From: Parahaliea maris
GTDB lineage: Bacteria > Pseudomonadota > Gammaproteobacteria > Pseudomonadales > Halieaceae
Direction of reading: 5' to 3'
Length of the DNA: 64,000 nucleotides
NCBI RefSeq assembly: GCF_008064665.1
Contig: NZ_VRZA01000001.1
Coordinates: 62,001 to 126,000 of the forward strand
The notes beneath the pieces were generated by a model. It worked only from the letters and a program-made list of their open reading frames with translations. It was not told where the DNA came from and did not search any database. Positions 18,393-27,878 of the stretch are shown piece after piece. How positions within the stretch are numbered: position 1 is the first letter of the stretch; each line of letters begins with the position of its first letter. Made by a program: the position numbers and the translations under genes.

Positions 18393-19862
18393 CTAGCGCA
18401 CCGGGTAGTTTGGCGCTTCCTTGGTGATCGAGACGTCGTGCACATGACTTTCCGACATGCCGGCGTTGGTCACCCGCACAAACTCGGGCCGGGAGCGCAT
18501 GTCGTCCATGGTGGTGCTGCCGGTGTAGCCCATGGCGGAGCGCACGCCCCCCATCAGCTGGTGGATGATGGCGGATACGGGCCCTTTGTAGGGTACGCGG
18601 CCTTCAATGCCTTCCGGCACCAGTTTCTCGGCGCCTTTACTGGCATCCTGGAAATAGCGGTCGGAAGAACCCTGGGTCTTGGACATGGCGCCCAGTGAGC
18701 CCATGCCGCGGTAGGCCTTGTAGGTCCGGCCCTGGTAGAGCTCGACCTCGCCCGGCGCCTCTTCGGTACCGGCGAACATGCTGCCCATCATCACCGCGTG
18801 GGCGCCAGCGACAATGGCCTTGGCGATGTCGCCGGAGAAGCGGATGCCGCCGTCGGCAATCACCGGGATATTGTGGCCCTGCAGGGCCTCGATCACGTTG
18901 GCGATGGCAGTGATCTGGGGCACCCCGGTACCGGTCACGATGCGGGTGGTACAGATGGAACCGGGGCCAATACCCACTTTCACGCCGTCGGCGCCGGCTT
19001 CTGCCAGGGCCAGGGCGGCGGCGCCGGTGGCAATATTACCGCCGATCACCTGGATGGAGGGGTACTCCGCCTTGATCTTGCGCACCCGCTCGATCACATT
19101 GCGGGAGTGGCCGTGGGCGGTGTCCACCACCAGCACGTCTACGCCGGCGCGCACCAGGGCGGCGACGCGGTCATCGGTGTCGGGGCTGGTGCCCACAGAC
19201 GCGCCAACTCGCAGCTGGCCGTAGGAGTCCTTGCAGGCGTGGGGGAAACTCTCCGCCTTGTCGAAGTCCTTCACGGTGATCATGCCGCGCAGGTCGAACT
19301 GGTCGTTCACCACCAGGATTTTCTCGATCCGGTGCTGGTGCAGCAGGCGCTGGACTTCCTCGGCGCTGGCGCCCTCCCTGACCGTGACCAGCTTCTCCTT
19401 GGGCGTCATGATGGCAGACACCAGCTTGGTGGGGTCGGATTCGAAGCGCACATCGCGGCGGGTGACGATACCCACCAGGTCTTCGCCGTTCAGCACCGGC
19501 ACCCCGGAAAAACCGTGGGCGGTGGTCAGCTCGTGCAGCTCGGCAATGGTGGCATCCTGCTGGATGGTGATCGGGTCCTTGACCACACCGCTCTCGAACT
19601 TCTTGACCCGGCGCACCTGGTCGGCCTGCTCGGCGATGGTCATGCTCTTGTGGATGATGCCGATGCCACCTTCCTGGGCCATGGCGATGGCCAGGCGGGC
19701 TTCGGTGACGGTATCCATGGCGGCGGACACCAGGGGAATGTTAAGCTCGATCTCCCGGGTCAGGCGGGTCTTCAGTGAGACATCGGTCGCCACGACCTCG
19801 GAGTAGCCCGGTACGAGCAGAACATCGTCGAAAGTCAGGGCTTCCTGGGCAATACGCAGCAT
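18393..19862 (-). CDS. guaB: IMP dehydrogenase
   Basis: Converts IMP to XMP with NAD+, the committed step to guanine nucleotides; feeds GuaA downstream. 489 residues with a TIM barrel split by a CBS pair (about 93-205). Catalytic Cys lies in [15 protein letters not shown] (about 300-314), with DGGIRFSGD and the flap GMGSLGAM later. ATG at 19862 is preceded by a Cys-to-Gly-rich run with only a modest ribosome site (GGAG). The 88 nt to divergent xseA contains an A/T-rich stretch (TTATAAAT near 19900) that probably serves as promoter for one or both genes. Confidence 0.98.
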   Translation of the reverse strand: MLRIAQEALTFDDVLLVPGYSEVVATDVSLKTRLTREIELNIPLVSAAMDTVTEARLAIAMAQEGGIGIIHKSMTIAEQADQVRRVKKFESGVVKDPITIQQDATIAELHELTTAHGFSGVPVLNGEDLVGIVTRRDVRFESDPTKLVSAIMTPKEKLVTVREGASAEEVQRLLHQHRIEKILVVNDQFDLRGMITVKDFDKAESFPHACKDSYGQLRVGASVGTSPDTDDRVAALVRAGVDVLVVDTAHGHSRNVIERVRKIKAEYPSIQVIGGNIATGAAALALAEAGADGVKVGIGPGSICTTRIVTGTGVPQITAIANVIEALQGHNIPVIADGGIRFSGDIAKAIVAGAHAVMMGSMFAGTEEAPGEVELYQGRTYKAYRGMGSLGAMSKTQGSSDRYFQDASKGAEKLVPEGIEGRVPYKGPVSAIIHQLMGGVRSAMGYTGSTTMDDMRSRPEFVRVTNAGMSESHVHDVSITKEAPNYPVR

Positions 19863-19950
19863 AGGGGGGCTCCGCTGGCGGGTAAAAGTTAAACGAGCAA
19901 TTATAAATCCTCACCCTACCCCAGGTAAACTAAAGTCAAGCGTCCAGACC

Positions 19951-21372
19951 GTGTCCAGCAGTACTAATTCACCCCCTTTTGGCGGCATCGACCGCCCCAC
20001 ACCCGAGACCCTCACGGTCAGCCAGCTCAACCGGCAGGTGCGCGGTTTACTTGAATCCAGTTTCGATTTTGTCTGGGTAGAGGGCGAAATCAGCAATTTT
20101 GCCGCCCCCTCCTCCGGGCACTGGTATTTCTCCCTCAAGGACACCACCGCCCAGGTGCGCTGCGCCATGTTCCGCAATCGCAACCAGCGGGTGCGTTTCC
20201 GGCCCAAAAACGGCGACCACATCCGCCTGCGCTGCCGGGTTTCGCTGTACGAGGGGCGCGGGGAATTCCAGCTGATTGGCGAGCACATGGAGCCGGCGGG
20301 GGCCGGCGCCCTGCAGGCCGCTTTCGAGGAGCTGAAGGCCCGCCTGCTGGCGGAGGGACTGTTCGCCCCGGAGCGCAAACAGCCGCTGCCGGAGCACATC
20401 CACCACCTGGGTGTCGTGACCTCCCCCACCGGCGCCGCCATTCACGATATTCTCACCGTACTCCAGCGCCGCTGGCCCGCCATGCAGGTCTACATTCTGC
20501 CGGTTGCCGTGCAGGGCGAGGCGGCGGCCGGCGAGATCGCCGCGGCAATAGCCCGCGCCAACCGCCTGAGCGCCAGCGGCGAGGTACCCCTGGACGCCCT
20601 GATCGTGGGCCGCGGGGGCGGTTCGCTGGAAGATCTGTGGGCCTTTAACGAGGAAGTCGTGGCTCGCGCCATTGTCGCCAGCGACCTGCCGGTGGTCAGT
20701 GCCGTGGGGCACGAAGTGGACTTCACCATCGCCGACATGGCGGCAGACATCCGCGCGGCCACCCCGTCGGCCGCGGCGGAGTTGGTCAGCCCCAACCGGG
20801 AAGAGTGGCTGGCCCGGCTGGCGCAACTGGAGGCCCGACTCAAACGCGCCATGGAGCGCCGCCTGGCCGAGGCCCGCAATCAACTGGAGCATTTGCGCCG
20901 GCGCCTGCGCCACCCCGGGCAGCAACTGCGGGAACAGGCCCAGCGCCTGGACGACCTGGAACAGCGCCTGGTACGGGCCCAGCACAACCAGTTACAACGC
21001 CGGCGCAGCGAGCTCGCCCTGCTGGAAAGCCGGTTGCTGGCACGCTCGCCCCTGCCCCGTGTCCGCCAGTTGCAGCAGGATGTCAGCAGCCTGGAACAGC
21101 GCCTCAACCGCGCCATGCAACGCAAACTGGAACAGGCCCGAACTCGCCTGGCGCAGCTGGCCCAGCTACTGGATTCAGTGAGCCCCCTGGCCACCCTCGA
21201 CCGGGGTTACGCGGTCCTGACCACCACCGATGGCGAGGTGGTGCGAGACGCCAGAAAGGTCAAATCAGGCCAGAAACTGCAAGCCCGCCTGGCGCGGGGC
21301 CGGCTGGACCTGACGGTGGACGAGGTGTCAGACGCCGAGGAAGGCGACGAGGATCAGCAGACCGGTAAGTGA
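19951..21372 (+). CDS. xseA: Exodeoxyribonuclease VII large subunit
   Basis: Catalytic subunit of exonuclease VII, which degrades single-stranded DNA with XseB. 473 residues: N-terminal OB-fold (LTVSQLNRQVRGLLE to ELIGEHMEP, about 17-115), nuclease domain with the family motif GVVTSPTGAAIHDI (about 155-168) and GRGGGSLEDLWAFNEE near 215, then long coiled coils about 280-400. GTG at 19951 is used; no good ribosome site is seen, as also found in some homologues. xseB is not in the window. The last 45 nt overlap an antisense small membrane-peptide gene. Confidence 0.96.
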   Translation: MSSSTNSPPFGGIDRPTPETLTVSQLNRQVRGLLESSFDFVWVEGEISNFAAPSSGHWYFSLKDTTAQVRCAMFRNRNQRVRFRPKNGDHIRLRCRVSLYEGRGEFQLIGEHMEPAGAGALQAAFEELKARLLAEGLFAPERKQPLPEHIHHLGVVTSPTGAAIHDILTVLQRRWPAMQVYILPVAVQGEAAAGEIAAAIARANRLSASGEVPLDALIVGRGGGSLEDLWAFNEEVVARAIVASDLPVVSAVGHEVDFTIADMAADIRAATPSAAAELVSPNREEWLARLAQLEARLKRAMERRLAEARNQLEHLRRRLRHPGQQLREQAQRLDDLEQRLVRAQHNQLQRRRSELALLESRLLARSPLPRVRQLQQDVSSLEQRLNRAMQRKLEQARTRLAQLAQLLDSVSPLATLDRGYAVLTTTDGEVVRDARKVKSGQKLQARLARGRLDLTVDEVSDAEEGDEDQQTGK

Positions 21373-21420
21373 GGCTGTGCCGAGCAGGACCGTTTCCGCC
21401 GCATCGTACTTCTGTGCCAT
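21328..21420 (-). CDS. 30-residue single-span membrane peptide antisense to xseA 3' end
   Basis: Short frame reading MAQKYDAAETVLLGTASL, then a hydrophobic stretch (TGLLILVAFLGV) to a TGA. GGGAGGG lies about 7 nt before the ATG at 21420, an unusually good ribosome site. The peptide has a polar N-terminus and one predicted helix of about 18-20 residues. It overlaps the last 45 nt of xseA on the opposite strand. No homologue is recalled. The start signal and helix make a real small protein more likely than not; expression is unproven. Confidence 0.55.
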   Translation of the reverse strand: MAQKYDAAETVLLGTASLTGLLILVAFLGV

Positions 21421-21541
21421 GGGGTGCCCTCCCGAACCGCCAGCCGTACTAAAAGCATAGCAACTGGCACGCACCCTGCCGGGATGATTCAGTGGAGGAT
21501 TGCCAAGGGCCCGAACTTGACAGCCGGGCCCGGCGAAACGG

Positions 21542-22189
21542 TCAATACTTCGCCGGTAAGCGAGTATTAATTATGATGTGGCGGCCCTCGAAGCGGATGT
21601 ACTCACCGATGGTGAGGTCCTTGAGGATACGGGCCACCATCTCCCGGGAGGCGCCAACCCGGTCGGCGATATCCTGCTGGGTGAGCTTCTCGGGGATATA
21701 CAGGGTGCCGTCGCCGCGCTCCTCGGAGAGGTCCATGAGCACATTGGCAACCCGGCCGTAAACATCCTGCAGGGCGAGGCTCTTGACGTCGGCGGTCAGC
21801 TTGCGCACCCGCTGGGCGAGGTTGCGGATCAGCTGGCGCGAGATGTTGGGGTACTGGTCCAGCACCCGGTTGAAATCTTCCTTGTAGATGATGCAGAAGT
21901 TGGACTTTTCCACCGTGCGCACGGAGGCGGAGCGCACCGAGTCGTCGAGCAGGGCCAGTTCGCCGAAGTAGTCGCCGGCGCCCTGGGTGTTCATGATGAA
22001 CTCCTTGCCGTTCTTGTCGCTGCAGTACACCTTGACCTTGCCGCTCTCGATAATGAACAGCGAGTCTGCCGGATCGTTCTCGTGGATGACCACGGTGTTT
22101 TTGGGGAACGACCGGCTGGTACTGCTGGATGCCAGTGCATCCAGTTCTTCCCGAGACAAACCCTGGAAGATTTCTACTTGTTGCAACAT
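21542..22189 (-). CDS. Crp/Fnr-family cyclic-nucleotide-responsive regulator
   Basis: 215-residue transcription factor. The N-terminal cyclic-nucleotide domain carries a phosphate-binding cassette FGELALLDDSVRSASV with the conserved Glu and Arg, so cNMP binding is likely; no Fnr cysteine cluster is present. A dimer helix (about 110-135) is followed by a winged helix with LTQQDIADRVGASREMVARI (about 168-187). ATG at 22189 begins the domain; a longer frame to 22252 is possible but adds an unusual basic extension. It is divergent from a class III cyclase gene 210 nt away, which makes the two a natural signal maker and receiver. Confidence 0.92.
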   Translation of the reverse strand: MLQQVEIFQGLSREELDALASSSTSRSFPKNTVVIHENDPADSLFIIESGKVKVYCSDKNGKEFIMNTQGAGDYFGELALLDDSVRSASVRTVEKSNFCIIYKEDFNRVLDQYPNISRQLIRNLAQRVRKLTADVKSLALQDVYGRVANVLMDLSEERGDGTLYIPEKLTQQDIADRVGASREMVARILKDLTIGEYIRFEGRHIIINTRLPAKY

Positions 22190-22303
22190 GCGTTCTGTAC
22201 CTGCCCCGTGATCAGCCTTGTCCCTGTAGCTACGCCGACAATAGTAACCCAAACTCTACGGAATGCGCACCCGTAGGGCATAAAACACGACGCAACAACT
22301 CCT

Positions 22304-22320
22304 GTTACTACACTTGTAAC
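22304..22320. promoter_or_regulatory. Candidate operator in the crp/cyclase intergenic region
   Basis: Inverted repeat GTTAC-TACACTT-GTAAC midway between the two divergent genes. It does not match the E. coli CRP consensus (TGTGA-N6-TCACA). Spacing and position fit a dimeric regulator, possibly the adjacent one; unproven. Confidence 0.3.
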
Positions 22321-22399
22321 GAATGAATCTGCCGTTTCCACACTCGCTTCGCCCTCGTTATACTCGGGCCCACACCCTGCAGCAGGCCGAAACACCTTC

Positions 22400-23845
22400 G
22401 TGAGCAGCACAACCCGACAGGCCACATCCCTCTGGAGCGACGCCCTGCTGCGTACGCTGATTGAATTGCGCTCGCTGTACGAGCGGGATAAATCCAGCCT
22501 CGACGACATGGCGCAGGAAGACTTCGGCAAGTTGCTGCAGGCGGCCGAGCGCCTCGATGACTGCCTGGACGGCGGCGACAGCCGCGAGAGCCGGCATGAA
22601 CTGATGAACGTGCTCGCCGCCATTCGCGGCTACGCGGAAATGCTGCGGGAAGACCTGCAGCCGTCCCACGGCGAACTGGCAGACTCGCTGAGCCGCCTGT
22701 TGCTGGCGATACAGACTGCCGATGCCGGGGGCGAGAGCTCCGCTGAGGGTCGCAGCACCGCGGTCACCTCCGAGCCAGGGTTTATCCTCGCAGTGGACGA
22801 CCGCCAGGAAAACCGGGAACTGGTGGCACGCTACCTGTCCCGCTCCGGCCACCTCGTGGTGACCGCCGCCAGCGGGGAAGAAGCCCTGCGGACGCTGGAA
22901 CAGGCCGATGTCGACGTGGTCCTGCTGGACCTGGTGATGCCGGGCATGGACGGCCGCGAGGTACTGCGGCGGATCAAGGAGCACGAGGACTGGCGCGCCA
23001 CGCCGGTGATCGTGATCTCCGGCCACCAGGACATGGAGGACATCATCGAATGCATTGAAGCCGGTGCCGACGACTACCTGTTCAAGCCCTTCAACCCGGT
23101 GTTGCTGCAGGCGCGGATCAAGGCGGGCATCGAGCGTAAGCGCTGGCACGACCGCGAAGAGCTCTACCGCCAGCAGCTCGAGCGCAACGAAAAATTTATC
23201 CGCGCGACCTTTGGCCGCTACCTGTCCGACGAGATCGTCACCGACATCCTCGAGCGCCCGGAGGGCCTGGAACTGGGAGGCGACCTGCGCGAAGTCACCA
23301 TCATGATGTCGGACATCCGCGGCTTCACCACCCTCAGTGAAAAACTGGCGCCGGCGCAGGTCGTCACCATGCTCAATCGCTACCTCGGCACCATGACCGA
23401 CATCATCATGGCCCACCAGGGTACGATCGACGAGTTTCTCGGCGACGCCATTCTCGCCGTGTTCGGCGCACCCCTGTCGCGAGACGACGATGCCGACCGC
23501 GCGGTGCGCTGCGCCCTGGCCATGCAGGCCGCTATGGACGACATCAACGCCCGCAACCTGGCAGAGGGCCTACCCGCGGTGAAAACCGGCATTGCCCTCA
23601 ACACCGGTGCGGTGATTGCCGGCAACATCGGCTCGGAGCGGCGCAGCAAGTACGGATTCGTCGGCCACCCCATGAACGTCACCTCGCGGATCGAGGATCA
23701 CTGCGCCGGCGGTGAGACACTGATCTCCCGCAGCACGCTGGACAAACTCGAGGGCCACTACGCCGTCGGTGCGCCACAGACCCTCAAGGTCAAGGGCATT
23801 GACGAGGAAGTCGAAGTCTACAGCCTGCAGGGGGCCTGCCAATGA
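22400..23845 (+). CDS. Class III nucleotidyl cyclase with N-terminal H-box-like helix and receiver domain
   Basis: 481-residue soluble protein. A helical N-terminal part has HELMNVLAAIRGYAEML (His66), which looks like a histidine-phosphotransfer H-box. A receiver domain (about 127-245) has Asp177 in LLDLVMPGMDG and Lys229. A short coiled coil leads to a cyclase domain (about 295-475) with both metal Asp (MMSDIRGFT, Asp305; FLGDAILAVFG, Asp349) and the transition-state Asn/Arg in MNVTSRIE. It should make cAMP (or cGMP) under phosphorelay control. GTG start; the next gene overlaps by 4 nt. The product's obvious target is the divergent Crp-type regulator. Confidence 0.9.
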   Translation: MSSTTRQATSLWSDALLRTLIELRSLYERDKSSLDDMAQEDFGKLLQAAERLDDCLDGGDSRESRHELMNVLAAIRGYAEMLREDLQPSHGELADSLSRLLLAIQTADAGGESSAEGRSTAVTSEPGFILAVDDRQENRELVARYLSRSGHLVVTAASGEEALRTLEQADVDVVLLDLVMPGMDGREVLRRIKEHEDWRATPVIVISGHQDMEDIIECIEAGADDYLFKPFNPVLLQARIKAGIERKRWHDREELYRQQLERNEKFIRATFGRYLSDEIVTDILERPEGLELGGDLREVTIMMSDIRGFTTLSEKLAPAQVVTMLNRYLGTMTDIIMAHQGTIDEFLGDAILAVFGAPLSRDDDADRAVRCALAMQAAMDDINARNLAEGLPAVKTGIALNTGAVIAGNIGSERRSKYGFVGHPMNVTSRIEDHCAGGETLISRSTLDKLEGHYAVGAPQTLKVKGIDEEVEVYSLQGACQ

Positions 23846-24216
23846 GCGGCTTGCGCCCGGTCCTGCTGGTGGAGGACAACGAACTCAATCGCGACATGCT
23901 GATCCGGCGGCTCAAGCGCGCCGGTATCGAGGTCATCAGCGCCGGCGACGGCGCCGAGGCCCTGCGCCTGATGGCCGAGGCGCAACCTTCGGTGGTGTTG
24001 ATGGACATGAACCTGCCGATCATGGACGGCTGGACGGCCGTGCGCACCGCCCGGGCCGACAGCGAGTTGCGCGATATCCCGATCATCGCCCTCACCGCCC
24101 ACGCCATGGAGGCGGATCGCCAGAGCGCGCTCAAGGCCGGCTGTGACGACTACGCCACCAAACCCATCGACTTCCCCGGCTTGCTGGCCAAGATCGAGAA
24201 GCTGGCCCGCCCATGA
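23842..24216 (+). CDS. Stand-alone response-regulator receiver
   Basis: 124-residue single-domain receiver of the CheY/DivK type with no output domain. Acidic pocket ED at 11-12, phospho-acceptor Asp55 in [11 protein letters not shown], Thr in LTAHAM and Lys in ATKPID. It overlaps the cyclase gene by 4 nt at its start (ATGA) and the kinase gene by 4 nt at its end, so three proteins are made from one coupled message. It probably shuttles phosphate between the kinase and the cyclase receiver or acts as a sink; direction cannot be told from sequence. Confidence 0.95.
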   Translation: MSGLRPVLLVEDNELNRDMLIRRLKRAGIEVISAGDGAEALRLMAEAQPSVVLMDMNLPIMDGWTAVRTARADSELRDIPIIALTAHAMEADRQSALKAGCDDYATKPIDFPGLLAKIEKLARP

Positions 24217-25742
24217 GTCTACGCCGCCGGCTCACCCTCTCACTGTTCGCGATCCTGATCCTGTTCGCCGCCAACGTGGGCACCCATTTCTGGGGCAGCT
24301 ACGCGCGGAACGAGAGCATGATCGCCTATCGCAACTCGGTCACCGCGGCCCAGCTGTCCACCGAGATCGAACAGCAACTGGACAACCAGCGCCAGCAGAT
24401 CCTGGTGCTGGCGACCCTGCGGGAGACCACCCAGGCGCCCCTGGACAACCTGGAACTGGCACAGGCGGAGTCGGATATCGCCTCGGTTCGCAGCAAGATC
24501 AGCCAGTTGGGGGAACTGAGCCACGAGGTCACCCAGCCCCATTTCCAGAAACTGCAGGAGAGCAGCAATGCCCTGCTGGACGGCTGGCTGACGTACTACC
24601 GCAACTACAACGACCCCGGCTTCCGGGCGGACATGGACGACCCCATTCCCTTTCTGGAAGCCGTTCAGCGCCTGAAAGAGCTGGAGCAGCGCCAGGCCTT
24701 CATCGCGGTACAGCGTTCCAATATCATCGACCGCACCATCGCCCTGACCGATCGCATCACGGTGATCGGGTTTCTGGCCTCCATCTTTCTCACCGCCACC
24801 CTGGGCTTCTTCCTGGTCCGCTACACCAACCGCTCACTGAAGCGCCTGAAAACAGGCACCCAGCGTATTGGCAGCGGTGAGCTGAATTACCGCATCAGGA
24901 ACATCGAGGACAAGGGCGAGCTGGGCGACCTGGCCCAGGCCTTCAACGACATGGCCGACAAACTGCGCAAGGCGATCTACGACGTGCGCCAGGCCAAGGA
25001 GTCCGCCGATGAGGCCAACGCTGCCAAGAGTATTTTCCTGGCCAACGTCAGCCACGAACTGCGCACTCCCCTGAACGCCATCATCGGTTACAGCGAAATG
25101 CTGCACGACGAGCTGGACGACGATACCGAAGTCGACCGCCCGCAATTCCAGCGCGATCTCGACAAGATCGTCCTTTCCGGGCGGCAACTGCTCTCGCTCA
25201 TCAACGACATCCTCGACCTGTCAAAAATCGAGACCGGCAAGATGGAGCTGCACGCCGAGGAATTCAACCCCGCGGACGTACTGCAGCAGGTCTGCGACGC
25301 CATCCAGCCCCTGTTGCTGGAGCGCAACAATACCCTTTCGCTTACCGGCCTGCGCAAGCTGCCCGAACTGAACAACGACGCCACCAAGTTCCGGCAAGTC
25401 TTTCTCAACCTGCTGAGCAACGCCTGCAAGTTCACCGAAAACGGCGATATCAGCGTCAGCGCGGCGCCGCTCGACGGGCGTCCCGGCTGGTTCGAGTTCG
25501 GGGTGAGCGATACCGGCATCGGCATGGATGAGGAACAGCAGGCCCGGGTGTTCGAGGCCTTCGTGCAGGCCGAATCCTCCACCAGCGCCAACTACGGGGG
25601 CACTGGGCTGGGGCTGGCGATCTGCCGGGAGTACTGTGAATTGATGGGCGGACACATCGCGGTCCGCAGCCAGCCCGGGAAGGGGGCGACCTTTACTGTC
25701 GTGCTCCCCGCTGACCCAGAGTCAGTTCACGCAGCCGCTTGA
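24213..25742 (+). CDS. Membrane sensor histidine kinase of the cyclase operon
   Basis: 509 residues: TM1 about 8-26, a helical periplasmic region (about 30-180, no PAS or Cache signature seen, four-helix-bundle style), TM2 about 183-203, HAMP about 204-256, HisKA with His281 in [19 protein letters not shown], and an ATPase domain with [18 protein letters not shown] and GGTGLGLAI. No receiver of its own, fitting the two separate receivers upstream. Translation is coupled to the receiver gene by a 4-nt overlap. The last 50 nt run antisense to the end of the lipoprotein gene. Confidence 0.95.
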   Translation: MSLRRRLTLSLFAILILFAANVGTHFWGSYARNESMIAYRNSVTAAQLSTEIEQQLDNQRQQILVLATLRETTQAPLDNLELAQAESDIASVRSKISQLGELSHEVTQPHFQKLQESSNALLDGWLTYYRNYNDPGFRADMDDPIPFLEAVQRLKELEQRQAFIAVQRSNIIDRTIALTDRITVIGFLASIFLTATLGFFLVRYTNRSLKRLKTGTQRIGSGELNYRIRNIEDKGELGDLAQAFNDMADKLRKAIYDVRQAKESADEANAAKSIFLANVSHELRTPLNAIIGYSEMLHDELDDDTEVDRPQFQRDLDKIVLSGRQLLSLINDILDLSKIETGKMELHAEEFNPADVLQQVCDAIQPLLLERNNTLSLTGLRKLPELNNDATKFRQVFLNLLSNACKFTENGDISVSAAPLDGRPGWFEFGVSDTGIGMDEEQQARVFEAFVQAESSTSANYGGTGLGLAICREYCELMGGHIAVRSQPGKGATFTVVLPADPESVHAAA

Positions 25743-26310
25743 GCGCTTCCTCGCGCTTCTCCAGGTCTTCCTTGAGGGTGGCGTTGTTGTTTTCCAGATC
25801 GGTGATATGGCGGTCCATCATGGCGAAGGACTCCAGGGCGTCGCGCATCAGCAGACTGGTGGGGTGGACCTTCATCTCAGGGGTCAACTGCTTGTTCAGC
25901 CGGCGCCAGCTTTTGCGCGAGGCTTCCGGGTCGAGGAAGGGGCTGCTGGAGACCATGCTGGCAAAGGCAATGCCGATGCCCGCTTCCCAGGCCGCCTCGG
26001 GTGAGTCTTCCAGACGCTGGTAGCGCTGGAAGTACTGCACCGCCTCGATATGGTCGCCCTTCGACAGGGCATCGAAGCCCCGCTCGAGGAAGGTGAGGTC
26101 CCTTGCCGGATCCTCTTCACCCTCTACGCACTGGCAACCCTCGGCCTTGCCCGGCAGGTTGAGCGTGAGGGGTGGAACCTCCTGCTGGGCTGCTGCGGGG
26201 GCCGGCTCGCTCGCGTTCGCCACCTGGGGCTCCTCCGGGGCCGGCGCACAGCCCTGTAACAGGGCGGTGATCACTACAGCTAGGGGGTATCGCGGGCTCA
26301 ATTGCAGCAT
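25693..26310 (-). CDS. Lipoprotein with helical repeats and C-terminal coiled coil
   Basis: 205 residues with a type II signal peptide; the lipobox LLQGC places the lipid on Cys21. The mature protein has a Pro/Ala-rich tether, a CQC pair near 59-61, a TPR-like helical middle ([20 protein letters not shown]) and a charged coiled coil at the end ([19 protein letters not shown]). Layout is like small outer-membrane lipoproteins next to sensor kinases such as QseG/YfhG, but the similarity is structural only. It converges on the kinase gene with a 50-nt overlap of the two coding ends. Confidence 0.8.
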   Translation of the reverse strand: MLQLSPRYPLAVVITALLQGCAPAPEEPQVANASEPAPAAAQQEVPPLTLNLPGKAEGCQCVEGEEDPARDLTFLERGFDALSKGDHIEAVQYFQRYQRLEDSPEAAWEAGIGIAFASMVSSSPFLDPEASRKSWRRLNKQLTPEMKVHPTSLLMRDALESFAMMDRHITDLENNNATLKEDLEKREEALKRLRELTLGQRGARQ

Positions 26311-26368
26311 GACCTCGAGTCGGGATCAGGAGTCGCGACAGTGTAGCACTTTTGTGCCTCCCGGCCCC

Positions 26369-27865
26369 TTACTCCGGACGCATGTGCGGGAACAGCAGCA
26401 CGTCGCGAATGGAGGGAGAATTGGTCAGCAGCATCACCAGCCGGTCGATACCAATCCCCTCTCCGGCGGTCGGCGGCAGGCCGTACTCGAGGGCGCGGAC
26501 GTAGTCCGCGTCGTAGTGCATGGCCTCCTCGTCGCCGGCGTCCTTCTCCGCTACCTGGGCGCGGAAGCGCTCGGCCTGGTCCTCGGCATCGTTGAGCTCG
26601 GAAAAGCCGTTGGCGATTTCGCGCCCGCCAACAAAGAACTCGAAACGGTCGGTGACAAAGGGGTCGTGGTCACTGCGCCGTGCCAGCGGTGACACTTCCG
26701 TCGGGTAGGCGGTGATGAAGGTGGGCTGGTCGAGCCGGTGCTCCACGGTCTTCTCGAAGATCTCGATCTGCACCTTGCCCAGGCCCCAGCTGTCCTTGAG
26801 CTCGATACCCAGGCCCTTGGCAATGGCGCGGGCCCCGGCGTCGTCGGACAACTGATCCGCGGCAATATCCGGGTTGAAGTGCAGGATGGAGTCAAACACG
26901 CTCATGCGCTGGAAGGGCTGGGAGAAATCGTACTCGCTGTCCTGGTAACGCACGGTGGTGCTGCCCAGCACGCTGGCGGTCAGCTCCCGCAGCATGTCCT
27001 CGGTGAGGTCCATGGCGTCGTTGTAATCGGCGTAGGCCCAGTAGAACTCGAGCATGGTGAACTCGGGGTTGTGGCGGGTCGACAGGCCTTCATTGCGGAA
27101 GTTGCGGTTGATTTCGTACACCCGTTCAAAGCCGCCCACCACCAGCCGCTTCAGGTAAAGCTCCGGCGCAATGCGCAGGTACATGTCCAGGTCCAGCGCG
27201 TTGTGATGGGTTACGAAGGGCTTGGCCGCGGCGCCGCCAGGGATCACCTGCATCATGGGGGTTTCCACCTCCATGAAGGCGCGCTGGTTCATGTAGTCGC
27301 GGATGAAAGTGATAACGGCCGAGCGGGTGCGGAACACGTCCCGGGACTCGGGGTTCACGATCAGGTCGACGTAGCGCTGGCGATAGCGCATTTCCTGGTC
27401 GGCCAGGCCGTGGTACTTGTCGGGCAGCGGGCGCAGGGCCTTGGTCAGCAGGCGCGCCTCCTTCATGTTGATGTAGAGATCACCCTTGCCGGACTTGTGG
27501 ATAGGTCCACTGGCGCAGACGATATCGCCCAGGTCCCAGGCCTTGATCTCCGCCAGGGTGTCTTCGTCCAGGCCCTTGCGGTCCACGTACAGCTGGATGC
27601 TGTCGGAGCCATCCTGGATCAGCATGAAGGCGCCGCGGTTGCGGACCAGGCGGCCTGCCACCGAGTACTGGGCATCCAGTGCCTCAAGCTCCGCCTTGTC
27701 ACGCTCGCCGTACTCGCGCTGCAATTCGCCGGCCTCGGCGGTGCGACGAAAGTCGTTGGGAAAGGCGTTGCGCTGCTCGCGAATGGCCGCCAGCTTGGCG
27801 CGGCGTTCGGCAATCAGCTTGTTTTCGTCTTCGACGCCCTGCGGGGCCTGCTGCTCGTTACTCAT
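26369..27865 (-). CDS. lysS: Lysyl-tRNA synthetase, class II
   Basis: Charges tRNA-Lys. 498 residues: N-terminal OB anticodon-binding domain (about 55-170, [19 protein letters not shown]), then the class II core with motif 2 [18 protein letters not shown] and motif 3 [15 protein letters not shown] near the end. ATG at 27865 is chosen for its match to the usual MSEQ-type start; GTG at 27871 sits closer to AGGA and is possible. It starts 13 nt after prfB, the same prfB-lysS pair as in enterics, so one operon is likely. Confidence 0.97.
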   Translation of the reverse strand: MSNEQQAPQGVEDENKLIAERRAKLAAIREQRNAFPNDFRRTAEAGELQREYGERDKAELEALDAQYSVAGRLVRNRGAFMLIQDGSDSIQLYVDRKGLDEDTLAEIKAWDLGDIVCASGPIHKSGKGDLYINMKEARLLTKALRPLPDKYHGLADQEMRYRQRYVDLIVNPESRDVFRTRSAVITFIRDYMNQRAFMEVETPMMQVIPGGAAAKPFVTHHNALDLDMYLRIAPELYLKRLVVGGFERVYEINRNFRNEGLSTRHNPEFTMLEFYWAYADYNDAMDLTEDMLRELTASVLGSTTVRYQDSEYDFSQPFQRMSVFDSILHFNPDIAADQLSDDAGARAIAKGLGIELKDSWGLGKVQIEIFEKTVEHRLDQPTFITAYPTEVSPLARRSDHDPFVTDRFEFFVGGREIANGFSELNDAEDQAERFRAQVAEKDAGDEEAMHYDADYVRALEYGLPPTAGEGIGIDRLVMLLTNSPSIRDVLLFPHMRPE

Positions 27866-27878
27866 ATCCACTCAGTTC

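Noticed and set aside
17212-19778. Several antisense open frames of 200-330 codons opposite guaA and guaB
   Set aside because: High-GC shadows of conserved genes; translations are Gly/His/Val or Ser/Arg/Pro-rich with no domains.
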